Origin: Protula sp. h YS-2021
Lineage: Eukaryota; Annelida; Polychaeta; Sabellida; Serpulidae
NCBI GenBank assembly: GCA_949752745.1
Contig: OX457027.1
Span: 56,176,053-56,240,052, forward strand
Reading direction: 5' to 3'
DNA length: 64,000 nt
Shown here: positions 12,621 through 23,825 of the stretch, piece after piece
Layout: each line of letters starts with the position of its first letter
Numbering within the stretch: the stretch's first letter is position 1
Made by a program: the position numbers and the translations under genes
The notes under the pieces: model-generated
The model's input: only the letters and a program-made list of their open reading frames with translations
The model's database searches: none
Told to the model about the DNA's origin: nothing

Positions 12621-13358
12621 TCCTGCTCCGAGTCCATCTCGCCCCCCTCAGAAGGCGGTTGTAGTGACTTTTTGTCTTCGTCATTTTCCTGGTCATCCTC
12701 CACCGTAGAAAAAGACTGAGGGCGACCAGGAGAGGGGAGCTGGCTCAAAATTGGGCGTCTGTATCCCTGGACTGTACTAGCGAAATCTGTCCAGACAAAG
12801 GAAGGCCGACAGACTCGTCATCACTAGCCTGTGTTTCACGCATTGGTGGTTGTGATGCTGCCGCTGCCATTTGAGATTACTCGAGATAAGGGCATGGAGC
12901 GACACTAGTTGGGCTGCCGTTTGTCTCTGTAGGGCTCGCATTGAATCTGGAGTCACCCTGAGGTCTTTTCAGCTAATGCTGGCTGGGGTTGATGCCTGGG
13001 GCTCCAGATTTTCAGACAGGGGATGCCTAACTCCCCCTCCTGTAAGATCAACACTGGTGATTCGCTCTGTTTTGCATTGTTAATTGCGACTGTTCTACTC
13101 ACCGGCATGGTACTCGTGGTGGAAGAGCGGTGAAAGGGGGCTTATGAGGAGCTCCATACTTCTTGCAAGGCTTCCCTGTCTTCTGTGTCCAGCTCAGCTA
13201 CAGTTTCCGATGACACAGAGCGATTTAGTTTTGTTTACTTACGGCTCTTCACTCGGTGGGGTACTGAAACGCGTATATCCTCTGAGGCTTGCGTCGAAGA
13301 GGACTCCGATAAGGGTATATCCTGTGTCTCCGCAGAAGCCTTTTGATTTTTGCGCTGT

Positions 13359-13601
13359 TCACGCAGTTCTCTGATATTTTATCCTTTTGGTTTCTTTTGC
13401 TTTCCATTCCATGTGGGAGAGGCTTTCACACTCTATACAAGTGTTCTGTTCCTCACATAATGCAAGGCCCTCTGTAACTCTACACTTGGTGGCTGGGGGT
13501 TGCCAGCAAAGGATGGGTGACCACATCCTACCTTGTGCATCGAGACCTCTATCTCTGCCATTGCCTGCAACAGAAAAGTTAGGTACGCAATGATGCAACA
13601 A
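13359..13601 (-). pseudogene. Cys-rich N-terminal domain of the DIRS-like gag, copy A
   Basis: The minus strand contains CRVTEGLALCEEQNTCIECESLSH, here given as spaced cysteines: C-x8-C-x5-C-x2-C. Copy B has the matching CRITEGLDLCEKQNIYMECEHL at 60400-60264, preceded by C-x2-C. The pattern suggests a small zinc-binding domain at the start of gag. The conservation between copies at protein level is the main evidence. The upstream part (MLHHCVPNFSVAGNGRDRG) is less certain. Confidence 0.5.
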
Positions 13602-14215
13602 ACCCCGTCTTATTTACAACTGACTGAGTCACACCTAGATAAAGGAGGGGGGTCGGCATTACTCCGGGCGTGCTGTAGCCAAGAGGGATAACCCTTGTGG
13701 GTAACTCCACGTGGGCACAGCTACGTGGGTGGAGCCACCAGGGCACACCAGCTCTCGCCAATCCAGCCACCAAAGTGGGTTGAGCCATTTGGCTCCTCTC
13801 TTCGAAATCGGTGCCTCTACCCAGATGGGTAGTAAAACACCAGTCCCTACAAGCCCACAAGGGGTGGGGAGGGGCAGTAACCCCGTGAATCTAGTTAGAA
13901 ACGTATAAGCTCAATCGACGCTCTGATAATTCGTACACAGCAGCGTTGGCAAGCCAATGGAGCTGGAATTACTTGGAGCAATGTGGGTGTCAGACAACGA
14001 GAGAACTTACCAGCGCCACCGCCTGTCTCCGTGTCTCTCCAATCTGATAATAACATTCTACCGGACAATTAGACTGATACAGCTCGTAGCCTCTCCAGGT
14101 AATAATCAATCTGTTGACCCGTGGAGAAAATCTGAGAAACATGGTACGGTGACAAAGAACGAGTTAGTTACTCGAAGCCAACACTTACAATTCCTGGTGC
14201 TAATTTAGCTTTAGG

Positions 14216-16619
14216 CGTCCAAAACACCGAAATTTATCCGTTCTACATACAAACTGATTCAAAAAAACCAAAAAGCACCTTTTATCATGGAAATGTGACG
14301 AAAAACATCTTCTAAGATTCTTTTAAAAAAATGAGTCTTCACTGTTCTGCGCATAAAAAAGGAATGTGGGTAATCTGATGTCGCCAAATCTCAAACACTT
14401 GAGTGTTTGCGATATTTCCTTATAAGGCAATTTCTAAAAATGTTTATTTACACTGTACGCCTCCAAAGGTAGAAAAGTTCAATTGACAGTTTAGGCGTCG
14501 CTTACCGTAAATGAGGGAAATCCCGTCTAAAGGTAGAGATAAGCGAACGTTAGCTTTTGCGAAGTAAAACATGAACTTTCATTACGATTGGATCAAGATA
14601 CATCAGACAGTGGGTGAAAATTGCGAATCCATTATAAAAAATATTTTATGTATCTTCAACACTAATTTCAGTATGGGCTGCAAATTTAGCTTTTGTTTAT
14701 TTCTACCACATCATCATAGCTGAGTAAGATTTAAAGGTGCAGTGTTCACTTTCATTTTGCTTTCACACTATTGTCCACACAACTGTCCACACTAAAAACG
14801 CATAACCGAATCAAGCCTGATTATTGATCTCAACGCGCTTTAGCTCACAGTCGTGGATCAATACAATAGGGCTATTTTTAACTAAGGATGAAACGAAATG
14901 ATCAATTTTCTCTAAATTTTGTTTGCAGTTTACTATTTTGTACAAAGTAGCGTCTTGACCTTAATTGAGCTTATGCAATTTTAAAATCCACATTGTTTGA
15001 GTGAAAACTGAGTGAGAACGGGTTTGATGCAAGCTGCGCAGCAGATCAACCAGAACTTCGAATCACTTTGAATCGGTCTTCTAATTCACTGTCTGGTGAA
15101 TTAAATAATTAAATATCCAGGTTTGCACGTAACGTGTACTGGTAATAACCCACATGTGAAAAATGACCAAAAAATTGTTTCGGTTTTAATTTCAATGATT
15201 ACGCAGTTTGTGACCAATCGATGTTGCGCCTTACTGACATTGTTGTGTTTTGTCACATTCACATATAATAAATAATATTTTAAACAGAAAATGGTTCAGC
15301 AACACCATTTTAAATTCGGCCTCTCATATTTGTCGTCTTTGTTTATGTTTCATCACCGATAGGTATATTAAATTAATATAGATATGACGCATTCAGAAGA
15401 TTTCATGGTCAAAAGAAAATGCAGGCCCATCAATGTTTCAGTGCTGCTATACAAATAACCCAAGCCCAGGCATCATAACTCCAACAGTATAACAGGCTCT
15501 TTTCTTAAAATAAAACATGGATTCTACCATCTGATGATTTCTCCAAAAAGTTTTTCTTAACTACCATACCCATCCACAATGACCAAAAGTAATTGGATGA
15601 CTGGACAGAATTGACAGCTTCAACTGAAAAAGTACGGAATACATTGGTTCTTAATTTAGAGAAACACCTGTATCGGACGATCACCATTGAAAGGGATTAG
15701 ATCATGTGAACATATGTATGTTTATGTGTGATTCGAGTTTAGCAAGTCTAGTGTGTATTGATTCTGGTCCCATTGCGAGAATGTTCTAGACAGTTTACAC
15801 GTACAACTCAGAAGAAGGAACATGTAATCGAACTCACTGAGGTCATAACTGCCCCAAGCGTCATAGAAATCAGCTATTTATTGACCACAAAACACTACAA
15901 TTTGGACTTTATACGTGCAACTTATATATTTAAAACAAGGGAAATTTTTGCCAGTGAGTAGGTGTGTCTATTATTATTTTAACATATCAGTCAGTTAATA
16001 ATATATTATCAATAAAATTCACGACAAGACAGTGAATGCAAGAGGAATATTAGCGCTTGAGGAAACAAACCAGCCACATCAAAAGTACAACTACAGTTAA
16101 TGTTGTGGTTTAGTCTGGTCAACTCACAACCTCAAATTGATGTTGGATCGACGCTAGAATGTTTACTGGTCGGGCACGAACTGACCTCCGGTGGGTGGCC
16201 AATAACTGCAAGATGGAGCAGCCTATTTTCCGCTGACGTCTGTGTATCATAAATCATTCCCTACTTTTAAATGAGCATGCCGCATCAGAAATGAACTATA
16301 TTTGGGGTTTTGAGGTGCGGTTATTTATCAAAGTTCGTAACACCTGCAGACAAAACTATTCAAAATTTATTTACAGGTGAAAGGAAGCCATTACGCTATT
16401 CGCATGAATGTAATTTAGAAACAGATCGGCTACTCTAATCAGGATAGCAATTAGCATACGAAGAAAGCTGCAAATGGAATTCATTAACTGACAGCGCCAA
16501 TAAATGTCACGTGATTTATTAAGATTAACAAAAAGATTGTTTCAACTGCTTTTTTGCCTAAATTACGGTTGGCTTCTAGCAATTTTATTTGGTGTTTGTT
16601 ATGGCTTTACCGCGGCAGA
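14216..16619. other. No gene recognised
   Basis: AT-rich unique-looking sequence. The only repeat noted is the partial ACGTTG-family relative near 16090-16170. Confidence 0.6.
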
Positions 16620-17690
16620 ATCACTACAAAATTTGAAACATTCCCTGATACTTTCTCGCACTCCTGAGCCTTCCAGCTTCAGAAACTTCTCTGGACAATC
16701 TAAGGAATCGCCGATCCGTCAAAGTGTGGACGATTTTAAGGATAATACAACCTTGTAAATCTGCAATGCATGTATATAAAATTCTAAACGGCTGGACCTT
16801 AATTACAATTTCTGAAAACACAATTCCAGTCTCGATGCAAAACGTGTAATTTTTTATCAATTTTTGACAAAGAGCCCATGGATTAGTCTTAAGCCGATTC
16901 AAAATTAATAAAGCGCTGCACATCTGCAGCATGCATGTTTCCACTGTGTACTGTTTCAGAAAGCTTTCCCTTGTGGTTTCTGAGAACTTCACTGGAAAAA
17001 ATCCCCCCGAGTCCCGATAAAAGTTATTTAATTTATTTTGCAAAGTGCTGATGACCCAGGTTTTATCCGATTTCGAGTCTCGATGCAAAATTATAAATAT
17101 TCATTGATTTTGACACAGTTTTCGTCCCATGTCAGAAATAATACGATGCTGCACACCTGGAATGTATGTGCATTTACCGTGTAAAATCTGAAGAGGCTGA
17201 GCCCCGTGGTTTCTGAAAACTTGCTGGGGAAAAACTCCCCTTTGTGCACATTTATGTCCATTTTGACAAAGTTCAGATCAGTCAATTTTACACCGATTTC
17301 ATGAAGGTGCAAACGTTGAACACCTGCAATATAAATACTGTCACTGTGTATACTTTCAAAAGACTGGTCCTGGTAGATTCTGAGAACTTATCTGGACAAA
17401 GGTCTCGAGTCATTTTGGACAAAGTGCCAAATCCGTCTGTTTTTGACGTTTCTCATCTTCAGTGTATGTGTATTCATAGTGTGAAGTTTTTAAGCACTGA
17501 GAATTTGTCTGGACGAAAATCGATAGAAAAAAATAAACATTTCAAAAATAATGCAATGTATGTATATATTTTTAATGTGTAATGTTGCATAAGGTTTGAC
17601 TTCACAGTTTCTAAGAACCCATCGGAATTTAAAATTTAAATATTTGATGCAAAATTAGTAAATTTTTATCCATTCTTGACAAAGCGCCGA
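16620..17690. repeat. Degenerate tandem repeat region, about five to six units
   Basis: Recurrent blocks: TTCTGAGAACTT.. then CTGGACAAA or CTGGAAAAA (16688, 16986, 17218, 17386, 17504), TTTTGACAAAGTGC, GCTGCACACCTGCAATGTAT and CACTGTGTA...TTTCA. Spacing between blocks shrinks from about 300 to 120 bp, so units have suffered indels. The open frames on both strands here are broken by this structure and are not taken as genes. Confidence 0.7.
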
Positions 17691-18682
17691 TCCGTTTGTT
17701 TCTTTGGGGTTTTAATGTCCCGTTCAGCAACATCGAAGGCTATATATCGATATTTACACTTCCATATTGTGCGTATACTATGTATTGCTGCTTGCAGTCA
17801 GGCTGAAGAAGAAATGTCTCAGCGGAGTTGTTTACCTCCCAAGTTTGAATGTAATAACACAACAAAAGCCACCTTTGAATGTAATTACATAACAATAGCT
17901 ATTAATTGTGTATTCACATTATAACTGAGTGAAACTTATGAATATTTCGTTTGCCAGCTATATCCCTTTTATTTTCATAATATGTTAAAATGTACTTACA
18001 AATACGAATTCTATGCTTCTTTTGTTTGTTTCATTTTTGTGTTTGCAGTGATCTGATTGATATGTTTGTGACGCTTGTATGATGCCATTTTCCAACAGCT
18101 AAAAACGTTGGTAGACGTTGTGATGTAACCCTTCCAGAAAATTCTCCAAGTTCTATGTACCGATTTGTTTTTACATTTTGCGAGAGTGACATCATATGCA
18201 CGTCGCGAAAATAGTGATCTGATATCACCGTCTAGACAGTTACAATCATAAGGCGCATTGGTCGTCGCTCCGTCAAAACCCCATTGGGTCATCAAGTAAC
18301 ACATGAATATTTGTCAAAAATAGGCATTATAAAACTGGCCCACTTCTAAATATACCATGCTTTATGTCCTGATTTTTGCCACTTTTCAAAGCGATCAGTC
18401 ATGGCTTACGTTATCTGTAGGCCTTAACGTGATTAGGGATTTTTTGTTGTGATTTGGATGTTTTTTTAAAAATAATTTTATTGGGTTTTAATTTAAAAAA
18501 ACAACAACAACATATTGATACCACAACTTTCATTCTCATTCGTAACAGATCGGTTTCGTAGCAGCCAAATTCTTAATACATTTTAGTTACAACATAATTA
18601 ATTAGACGTAAACTTTGAATTCTGATAATTCTGACAGAGGTTTAAACGCAACCCGCAGCGGCTTCGCCTGCAAACCAGTGTC
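17691..18682. other. No gene recognised
   Basis: Partial dispersed repeat at 18360-18415 and a duplicated GAATGTAAT.ACA(T/C)AACA word near 17845-17895. Nothing else. Confidence 0.55.
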
Positions 18683-18990
18683 AGTAGTGGGCCGTATTAG
18701 TAGTGGGCCACATGAGTAGTGGGCCGTATGAGTAGTGCGCCGTATGAGTAGTGGGCCTTATGAGTAGTGGGCCGTATGAGTAGTGGGACGTATGAGTAGT
18801 GGGCCTTATGAGTAGTGGGCCGTATGAGTAGTGGGCCTTATGAGTAGTGGGCCGTATGAGTAGTGGGACGTATGAGTAGTGGGCCGCATGAGTAGTGGGC
18901 CGTATGAGTAGTGGGCCGCATGAGTAGTGGGCCGCATGAGTAGTGGGACGTATGAGTAGTGGGACGTATGAGTACTGAGCCATGTGAGAA
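18683..18990. repeat. 16-bp minisatellite
   Basis: About 18-19 units of AGTAGTGGGCCGTATG, with variants GGACG, GGCCTT and GGCCGC at the middle. The last units (18970-18990) are degenerate. Because 16 is not a multiple of three, all frames read as a 16-residue repeat; the long minus-strand open frame over it is a repeat artefact. Confidence 0.95.
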
Positions 18991-20689
18991 CTGGGAAGAC
19001 CGTCCGGTCTAGTCATTCTAATCGGTATGAACACATTTTGTAATACCATTCACTTTTCGCCAGTAAGTCGTTCAAAACAATGCCATTTTTTGTGTAAATC
19101 TTCCCTCAGTTCATGTTTTCATGAACTAATATTCTTTTATATATTTCTTGTAAAGCAACTGAGAGTGAATTTTTTTATTATAGCCTCTTTAGTGACAAAT
19201 ATACTGTTTGATTGTTATAAGCAGCATATTAAGAACCTATAGTTGTCTAGTTAAAATGCAAAATTTTCTATAATTATATTTTCAAAAAAAAAAAACATTG
19301 TGCCCTTGACGTCTTTGCGACGTCGTTTTTTTCGAAATCTGTTCAATTGTTACATTGAAAACGTTAATTAAGTATGGAAGAAAGTGGGTCTTTTGGCAAC
19401 CAAAAGCATCGTTACATTTATAGGATCCACGCCTACACCCTATTTTATACTGTACTGGATGAAGCTTACTCTTGAATGCCTTGTAGCCAACATCAACCAA
19501 TTTTCTTATCTTCAGGTTTGTTTCTTTGCCTCCCTTTTCTCTTTTTTTGACATCAAGCCCCAGTTACCTTGATAAAGGAAGTCAATTTTTGTGTTCAAGG
19601 AAGGTTCTCTCTTTCTGTTATTTGTAGTTTTATGGGGGTTATTTTTATCATACCTGTGCATTTATTTGACGTAGATTTGCCGAGTTGACGTCGCAATGTC
19701 AATAGTCTGGTAAATTTGGTTGATTTCACTTGAGTAGTTTGTTTCTTCTCAATTCTTACAGTGGTTTAATTATTGGTCTTTCTATTCTTGTTTCATGTAT
19801 GATGTTGTTACACTGTTGTTACGTAGGTTACTAAGAATCTTAAGGTATTTTAACCTCGCAAGAATGGTGCTTCGAGTGTGGTCTGGGATAGGCGGGCAGA
19901 GAGGGTTCTGGGATCGGCGTCAGTCCGTCTATTATAGAAGTAACAGAGCTGCAATTCTTAAGTATATATGCTTCTAGTTTCCAATGTTCATTGCAAGCCA
20001 CTCACCACGGGGCATGTGTACATAAATGGCACACAGTAGGCACATCTCATCCACTGCCTCCACCTCCGTACTCCCTAACCCCCCCCCCCCCGCCCCTTAA
20101 ATTTATGCACACCCCTGTTAGCTTGCAACACCGTTTTCTCTTATTATTGTTCTTAAGAAGAGTGCTCGCTACAGCAGATAAGGTGCAATTGTACTGATAT
20201 GACCGTTTAACCTAGTTATTTTTCTTTCTCCCTAAATTTTTATGAACCATCAAAATATGCGTTTCTGTTTGCGCATTGCCCATGTGTATTAGAAAAAGCT
20301 TGCTCTGTGGTTTAAATGCAGTCTAAATGTAATGCTGTCTGAAAAAAAGGCAATTTTCTCAGAATTGGCATATTTCAGATTTGTGTTTTCGTGTCGTGAA
20401 TATTGGCTAACGAATCTTTTCAATTACATAATAATAAAATTACATACTAAATTATACAAAGAAAGCAGCAATAAAAAATGTCCACCCGCTGTTATGTTTG
20501 AAACAAAAAGTAACAGTTTAATAATCAGAAATCTATTTTGTAAAAACAATCATTATATCATTGAAAATTTCCATTGCCACATGTAAACATACCAGTCGAA
20601 CTTAAGAATGTCTTGTAAATACTAATACAAAATTTAGAAAGAAGAGCAGGTATGCGGTATGCGTTGAAGTTTGAATGATCTATGACTTC
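18991..20689. other. No gene recognised
   Basis: AT-rich; poly-C near 20080-20090. No domain recognised in any short frame. Confidence 0.6.
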
Positions 20690-20935
20690 AATTTCCGGGT
20701 CACTCCCTCTACTTCGTGATCTCAAGCTTGACCAAGATTTTCAAGGTCACAGGTCATGTGACCTGTGTTATCTTGGAAACCGTTGGTGATACAGTGTATA
20801 TCTCAATTTCGGACCTTGTCTCGTGGGGTTACACAATGGATATCTTCGCGATCTGAACTTTGTCCTACATTTGAACGTCAAGGTCACGTAACCTGATTAC
20901 CGGAAGTTTCCAAAAAGAAGCCCTGTGTTTTTCTA
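20690..20935. repeat. Degenerate relative of the AAGGTCA-type repeat
   Basis: Contains TTCAAGGTCACAGGTCATGT, GTCAAGGTCACGTAACC, a TATCTCAA..TTCGGACC block and ACCGGAAGTTTCC. These are the same words, in similar order, as the satellite units at 55470-56650. Confidence 0.5.
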
Positions 20936-20956
20936 CACAGAAACTCGAGATTTTGA

Positions 20957-21122
20957 GTCAGTATGGGGTTGCTTTGTGCAGGATGAAGGAGTCGGGGTGG
21001 GGGATGGGGGACTCTACAGGCCGTGTAATACTCTGGAGTAGAGGCGTCAGTACGGGGTTGCTCTAGGCAGGTTGAAGGAGGCGGGAGTAGGGATGGGGGG
21101 CTCTACAGGCCGTGTAATACTC
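20957..21122. repeat. Two-unit tandem repeat (about 89 bp)
   Basis: Units 20957-21045 and 21046-21122 both run GTCAGTA.GGGGTTGCT..., GATGGGGG.CTCTACAGG and CCGTGTAATACTC. The second unit runs straight into the FLYWCH-like frame. Confidence 0.8.
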
Positions 21123-21445
21123 CGCAACGCCGTGCGTACAACTGTACAGGAGCACTGATTACCGACCCCCGGAACACGGTGGTCAAGGGGGAGGTGAAAA
21201 ATTCACATGATCGTGTTGACGTGATGGTGCAGAAGAATATGCAGGCCATAAAAGACCGTGCATCAGGAATCCCCGAGAAGACATCCACCATCCTGAGCCA
21301 GGCCCTCCCCGATGTGCCTGAAGACATCCGTGCGTAAATGCCCAACCCAGAGCTTATTCGTCGCAACATCCGCTGTTCCAAACGAGGTGAACCGAATGAA
21401 CCTGCGTCTGGACGAAATACTAAACTTGTCGATGAGCTGAAATAA
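21113..21445 (+). pseudogene. FLYWCH / MULE-like transposase N-terminal fragment
   Basis: The + strand frame reads RRAYNCTGALITDPRNTVVK, GEVKNSHDRVDVMVQKNMQA, IKDRASGIPEKTSTILSQAL and PDVPEDIRA(stop)MPNPELIRRNIR, then ends KLVDELK-TAA. FLYWCH-domain proteins and MULE-like transposases have the same pattern: CxARxxT…HxHxPD…VxxxIKxxAxxTxxxPxxII…VPxxVRxxLPxxxxLxRxIRR. One in-frame TAA replaces the codon after VRA, and the second zinc His region (H-x-H) is degraded to HDRVD. No DDE domain follows. The element type is inferred from this region only. Confidence 0.55.
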
Positions 21446-21660
21446 AAAAAAAACCATCGGATGTGTTTTCCTGATTGTATGGACAAAAGACTGCATGAAG
21501 GAATGAATAAACGAATAATTATATAGTAAAACATGAGGACCGGACACCCTTCATATACCGGAGAACTCCTCAAACCGGACAGATTTTCCCTGTAAATAAA
21601 CGAATAAGCAATGTAGGACTATAATCCATCCATAATAGATGATTGAATGTGCTATAATTT

Positions 21661-22361
21661 ATTCCCCACAGGTAGAACATGTGGGGAATATATGCGACCG
21701 ACAGTCTGTCGGTCTGTACGTCGGTCTGTCATCAACAGCTTGTTAACACGATAACTTAAAAACTGATGCAAGGATTTTAATGAAACTTGACATGTATATA
21801 TAGCTTCTATGGGAACAAACACAGATCGGTATTGTAAATGGGCCAGGTTCGTCCAAGGAAAATGCATCAACTGGACTTGGAAAATTTCAGCTCTTGATTG
21901 ACTATTGATGGGCGTTTTGACTGATGGGGGGCTTGTGGGGAATATATGGACTATGCACACTGCTCTAGTTACATTTAACATCGAACGCCACCTGTTGAAA
22001 CTAGGGTGGGGGGAGGGGACAGATAACCTAGTATTGCAAATTTGAAGGGGCAGATTACCGGGGACAGGTTAACGGGGGCAGATTGAAGAGGGACAGATTG
22101 CCGTTTACCCATGAAAAGAAATCGAATGTAGGATGGGGGGGGGGGGAGCTTTTTATTTCAGTTAACGATTTTTTATTGTAAATATTTTGAAAACAAATTG
22201 AAACCTCGAAGGCTTCTATTCGGAAAAAGTTTCCGAACAGAAGCACTGGGGCCTCTATACGGGGAGAAGACTCCTGGTATCTCGTAAACGGTGAAAAATA
22301 ACTGTGACTGTTTCTTTCATGTTGGGATGTTTTTGTACGCAGTAGCGAAATTCTGGTCTAG
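21661..22361 (+). mobile_element. Putative non-autonomous Helitron-like element (inside direct-repeat copy 1)
   Basis: Starts with a perfect 10-bp palindrome (ATTCCCCACA 21661-21670, TGTGGGGAAT 21680-21689). It contains the gtcggtctgt words and the block gatgcaaggattttaatgaa common in molluscan repeats. It ends AGTAGCGAAATTCTGGTCTAG|T. The terminal CTAG followed by T fits the Helitron CTRR|T rule, and the last 20 bases match the end of 54889-56916, but the 3' hairpin is decayed here. No Rep/helicase is encoded. Confidence 0.45.
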
Positions 22362-22466
22362 TTTGAGAACAGTTTGAGAACAAACTGTTGGTGTAGCAGG
22401 TGAAATTCCCCCCTTTTCTTCTTTCCGTGGAATGATGGCCTAGGATATCTCCTCCCGCCACCCCTT

Positions 22467-22472
<6 letters not shown>

Positions 22473-22519
<47 letters not shown>
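22473..22519. repeat. (CT)n microsatellite
   Basis: Pure CT run within direct-repeat copy 1; expanded in copy 2 (31170-31236). Confidence 0.97.
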
Positions 22520-22521
<2 letters not shown>

Positions 22522-23226
22522 CCAGGCGAAAGAAGCATGGCAAAGGGAAGGTAAAATGTTGCACTGGATCAGTGCTTGAAAAATGAGAGTGCTTGAGAAA
22601 CCTGAAAAATTAAGACACTGAAAATATTTTAAATATCTAGAAGTTGAATCATCGAGACTAAGAATACAAGGTTTGAGTGCTTATATTTTATGACTAAAGC
22701 GCGAATATTGCATATGGGCTGGTGCAGGGGGGGGGGCGGAGGGGTTAAAAAGCCCCCCCCCCCCCGTCTTGCAAGAAAGACACAAATAAAACATAAGTAG
22801 AAGGACGAAATTTCATCAAATAAAGCTTAAGTCTGTGACAAATGACATATCTGTGCCAACAAGTCTCTAAATCAGGAGCTTACTGATGGGGCAGTTGATT
22901 CGCTGAATAAAACCCTGGAGATCAGTGAGACATAATGGCACTAGACAGAACTTGCTGAGCCGTCCTGCCTGCCATCTCAAGAGAGTCTTTCTGAAATTAA
23001 GATCTAAAGTTCTATGTAAAAAGTCTATGGAGTTAAAAATGCAGCCTGTGTTTTATTCGTTTCAGCACGAGAACCTGACATTCAAATGATCTTGAGTTTG
23101 CTTGAGGCTAATGCTGGATAATATTTTGTCAAACTTTTGCACAAGAGGAAACAATAAAAAATGTATCTTAAAAGAATAAAAAGTGTATCGAAGGAGCCCG
23201 CTTGGTGGTTCGTGCAAGGAGGTTAT

Positions 23227-23451
<225 letters not shown>

Positions 23452-23494
23452 GAAGACGAAGAAAAAGAAGCAATTCCTGACATTCCCATGTTTT

Positions 23495-23825
23495 ACGTCT
23501 TTATTTTTGCCTATTTTCGAAGCGACTTGTAATGGCTTCCATTTCGGATGAGCACGATGAGACTATTGTTTCATTGTTGCCACTGGCTCTATACATCATC
23601 GATTATTTGACGTTTATACAACGTCGTTTTTCGGAAGCCTATTCATGGCTGCATTAAAGACGTTGATTGGAGCCGAAGGGAGTTTTGGTTGGCACCAAAA
23701 GTAACATGTTGTTTATCGAACGTCTGATTAGCGTTGTGTCCAAGACATTGATAATACATTCATCTGTGGTCCCGACCAATATCCCAACCTCAAACCGACG
23801 GTAGATCAGCGTCGGCATGCTTTCT
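23495..23825. repeat. Dispersed repeat, second copy of the 1430-1800 family
   Basis: Shares the ordered blocks listed for 1430-1800. Partial relatives occur at 16090-16170 (TTGTGGTTTAGTCTGGTC, GGATCGACGCTAGAATG, TTTACTGG) and 18360-18415 (CTTTTCAAAGCGATCAGTC, ATGGCTTACG). No coding frame. Confidence 0.6.

Larger units (their letters stand above)
9840..14215 (-). mobile_element. DIRS-like tyrosine-recombinase retrotransposon, copy A (decayed)
   Basis: On the minus strand, reading from 14215 down to 9840, the order is: non-coding leader, Cys-rich gag N-terminus (13601-13359), gag body (12620-11700), RNase H and linker (11680-11038), tyrosine recombinase (10987-9940) and a 3' tail. This order, with a YR rather than a DDE integrase at the 3' end, is that of DIRS/Ngaro-type elements. 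Gag runs almost directly into RNase H, so most of the reverse transcriptase is missing. All reading frames carry stops or shifts. The boundaries are inferred from homology to copy B at 58090-61125: both share the 3' tail (aaaatgcctc..cc.acct) and the 5' leader around 13880-14215. Exact termini and target duplication are not resolved. Confidence 0.75.

Noticed and set aside
13870..13905. tRNA-like GTGAATC..GTTAG words in the DIRS-like leader
   Set aside because: No cloverleaf could be drawn; the word is a diverged part of the element leader shared with copy B.
16624..17088. 154-codon minus-strand frame
   Set aside because: Lies across a degenerate tandem repeat, no recognisable domain, and overlapping frames of similar length occur on the other strand.
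18681..19049. 122-codon minus-strand frame with HYSYGPLLIRPTT repeats
   Set aside because: Pure product of the 16-bp minisatellite; no start context or flanking coding signal.
21103..21573. 156-codon minus-strand frame
   Set aside because: Antisense shadow of the FLYWCH-like + strand frame, which has the recognisable motifs.
21652..21981. 109-codon minus-strand frame with MTDRRTDRQTVGRI, present twice (also 30351-30680)
   Set aside because: Arises from the gtcggtctgt-type dispersed repeat; duplicated only because the whole 1.9-kb block is.
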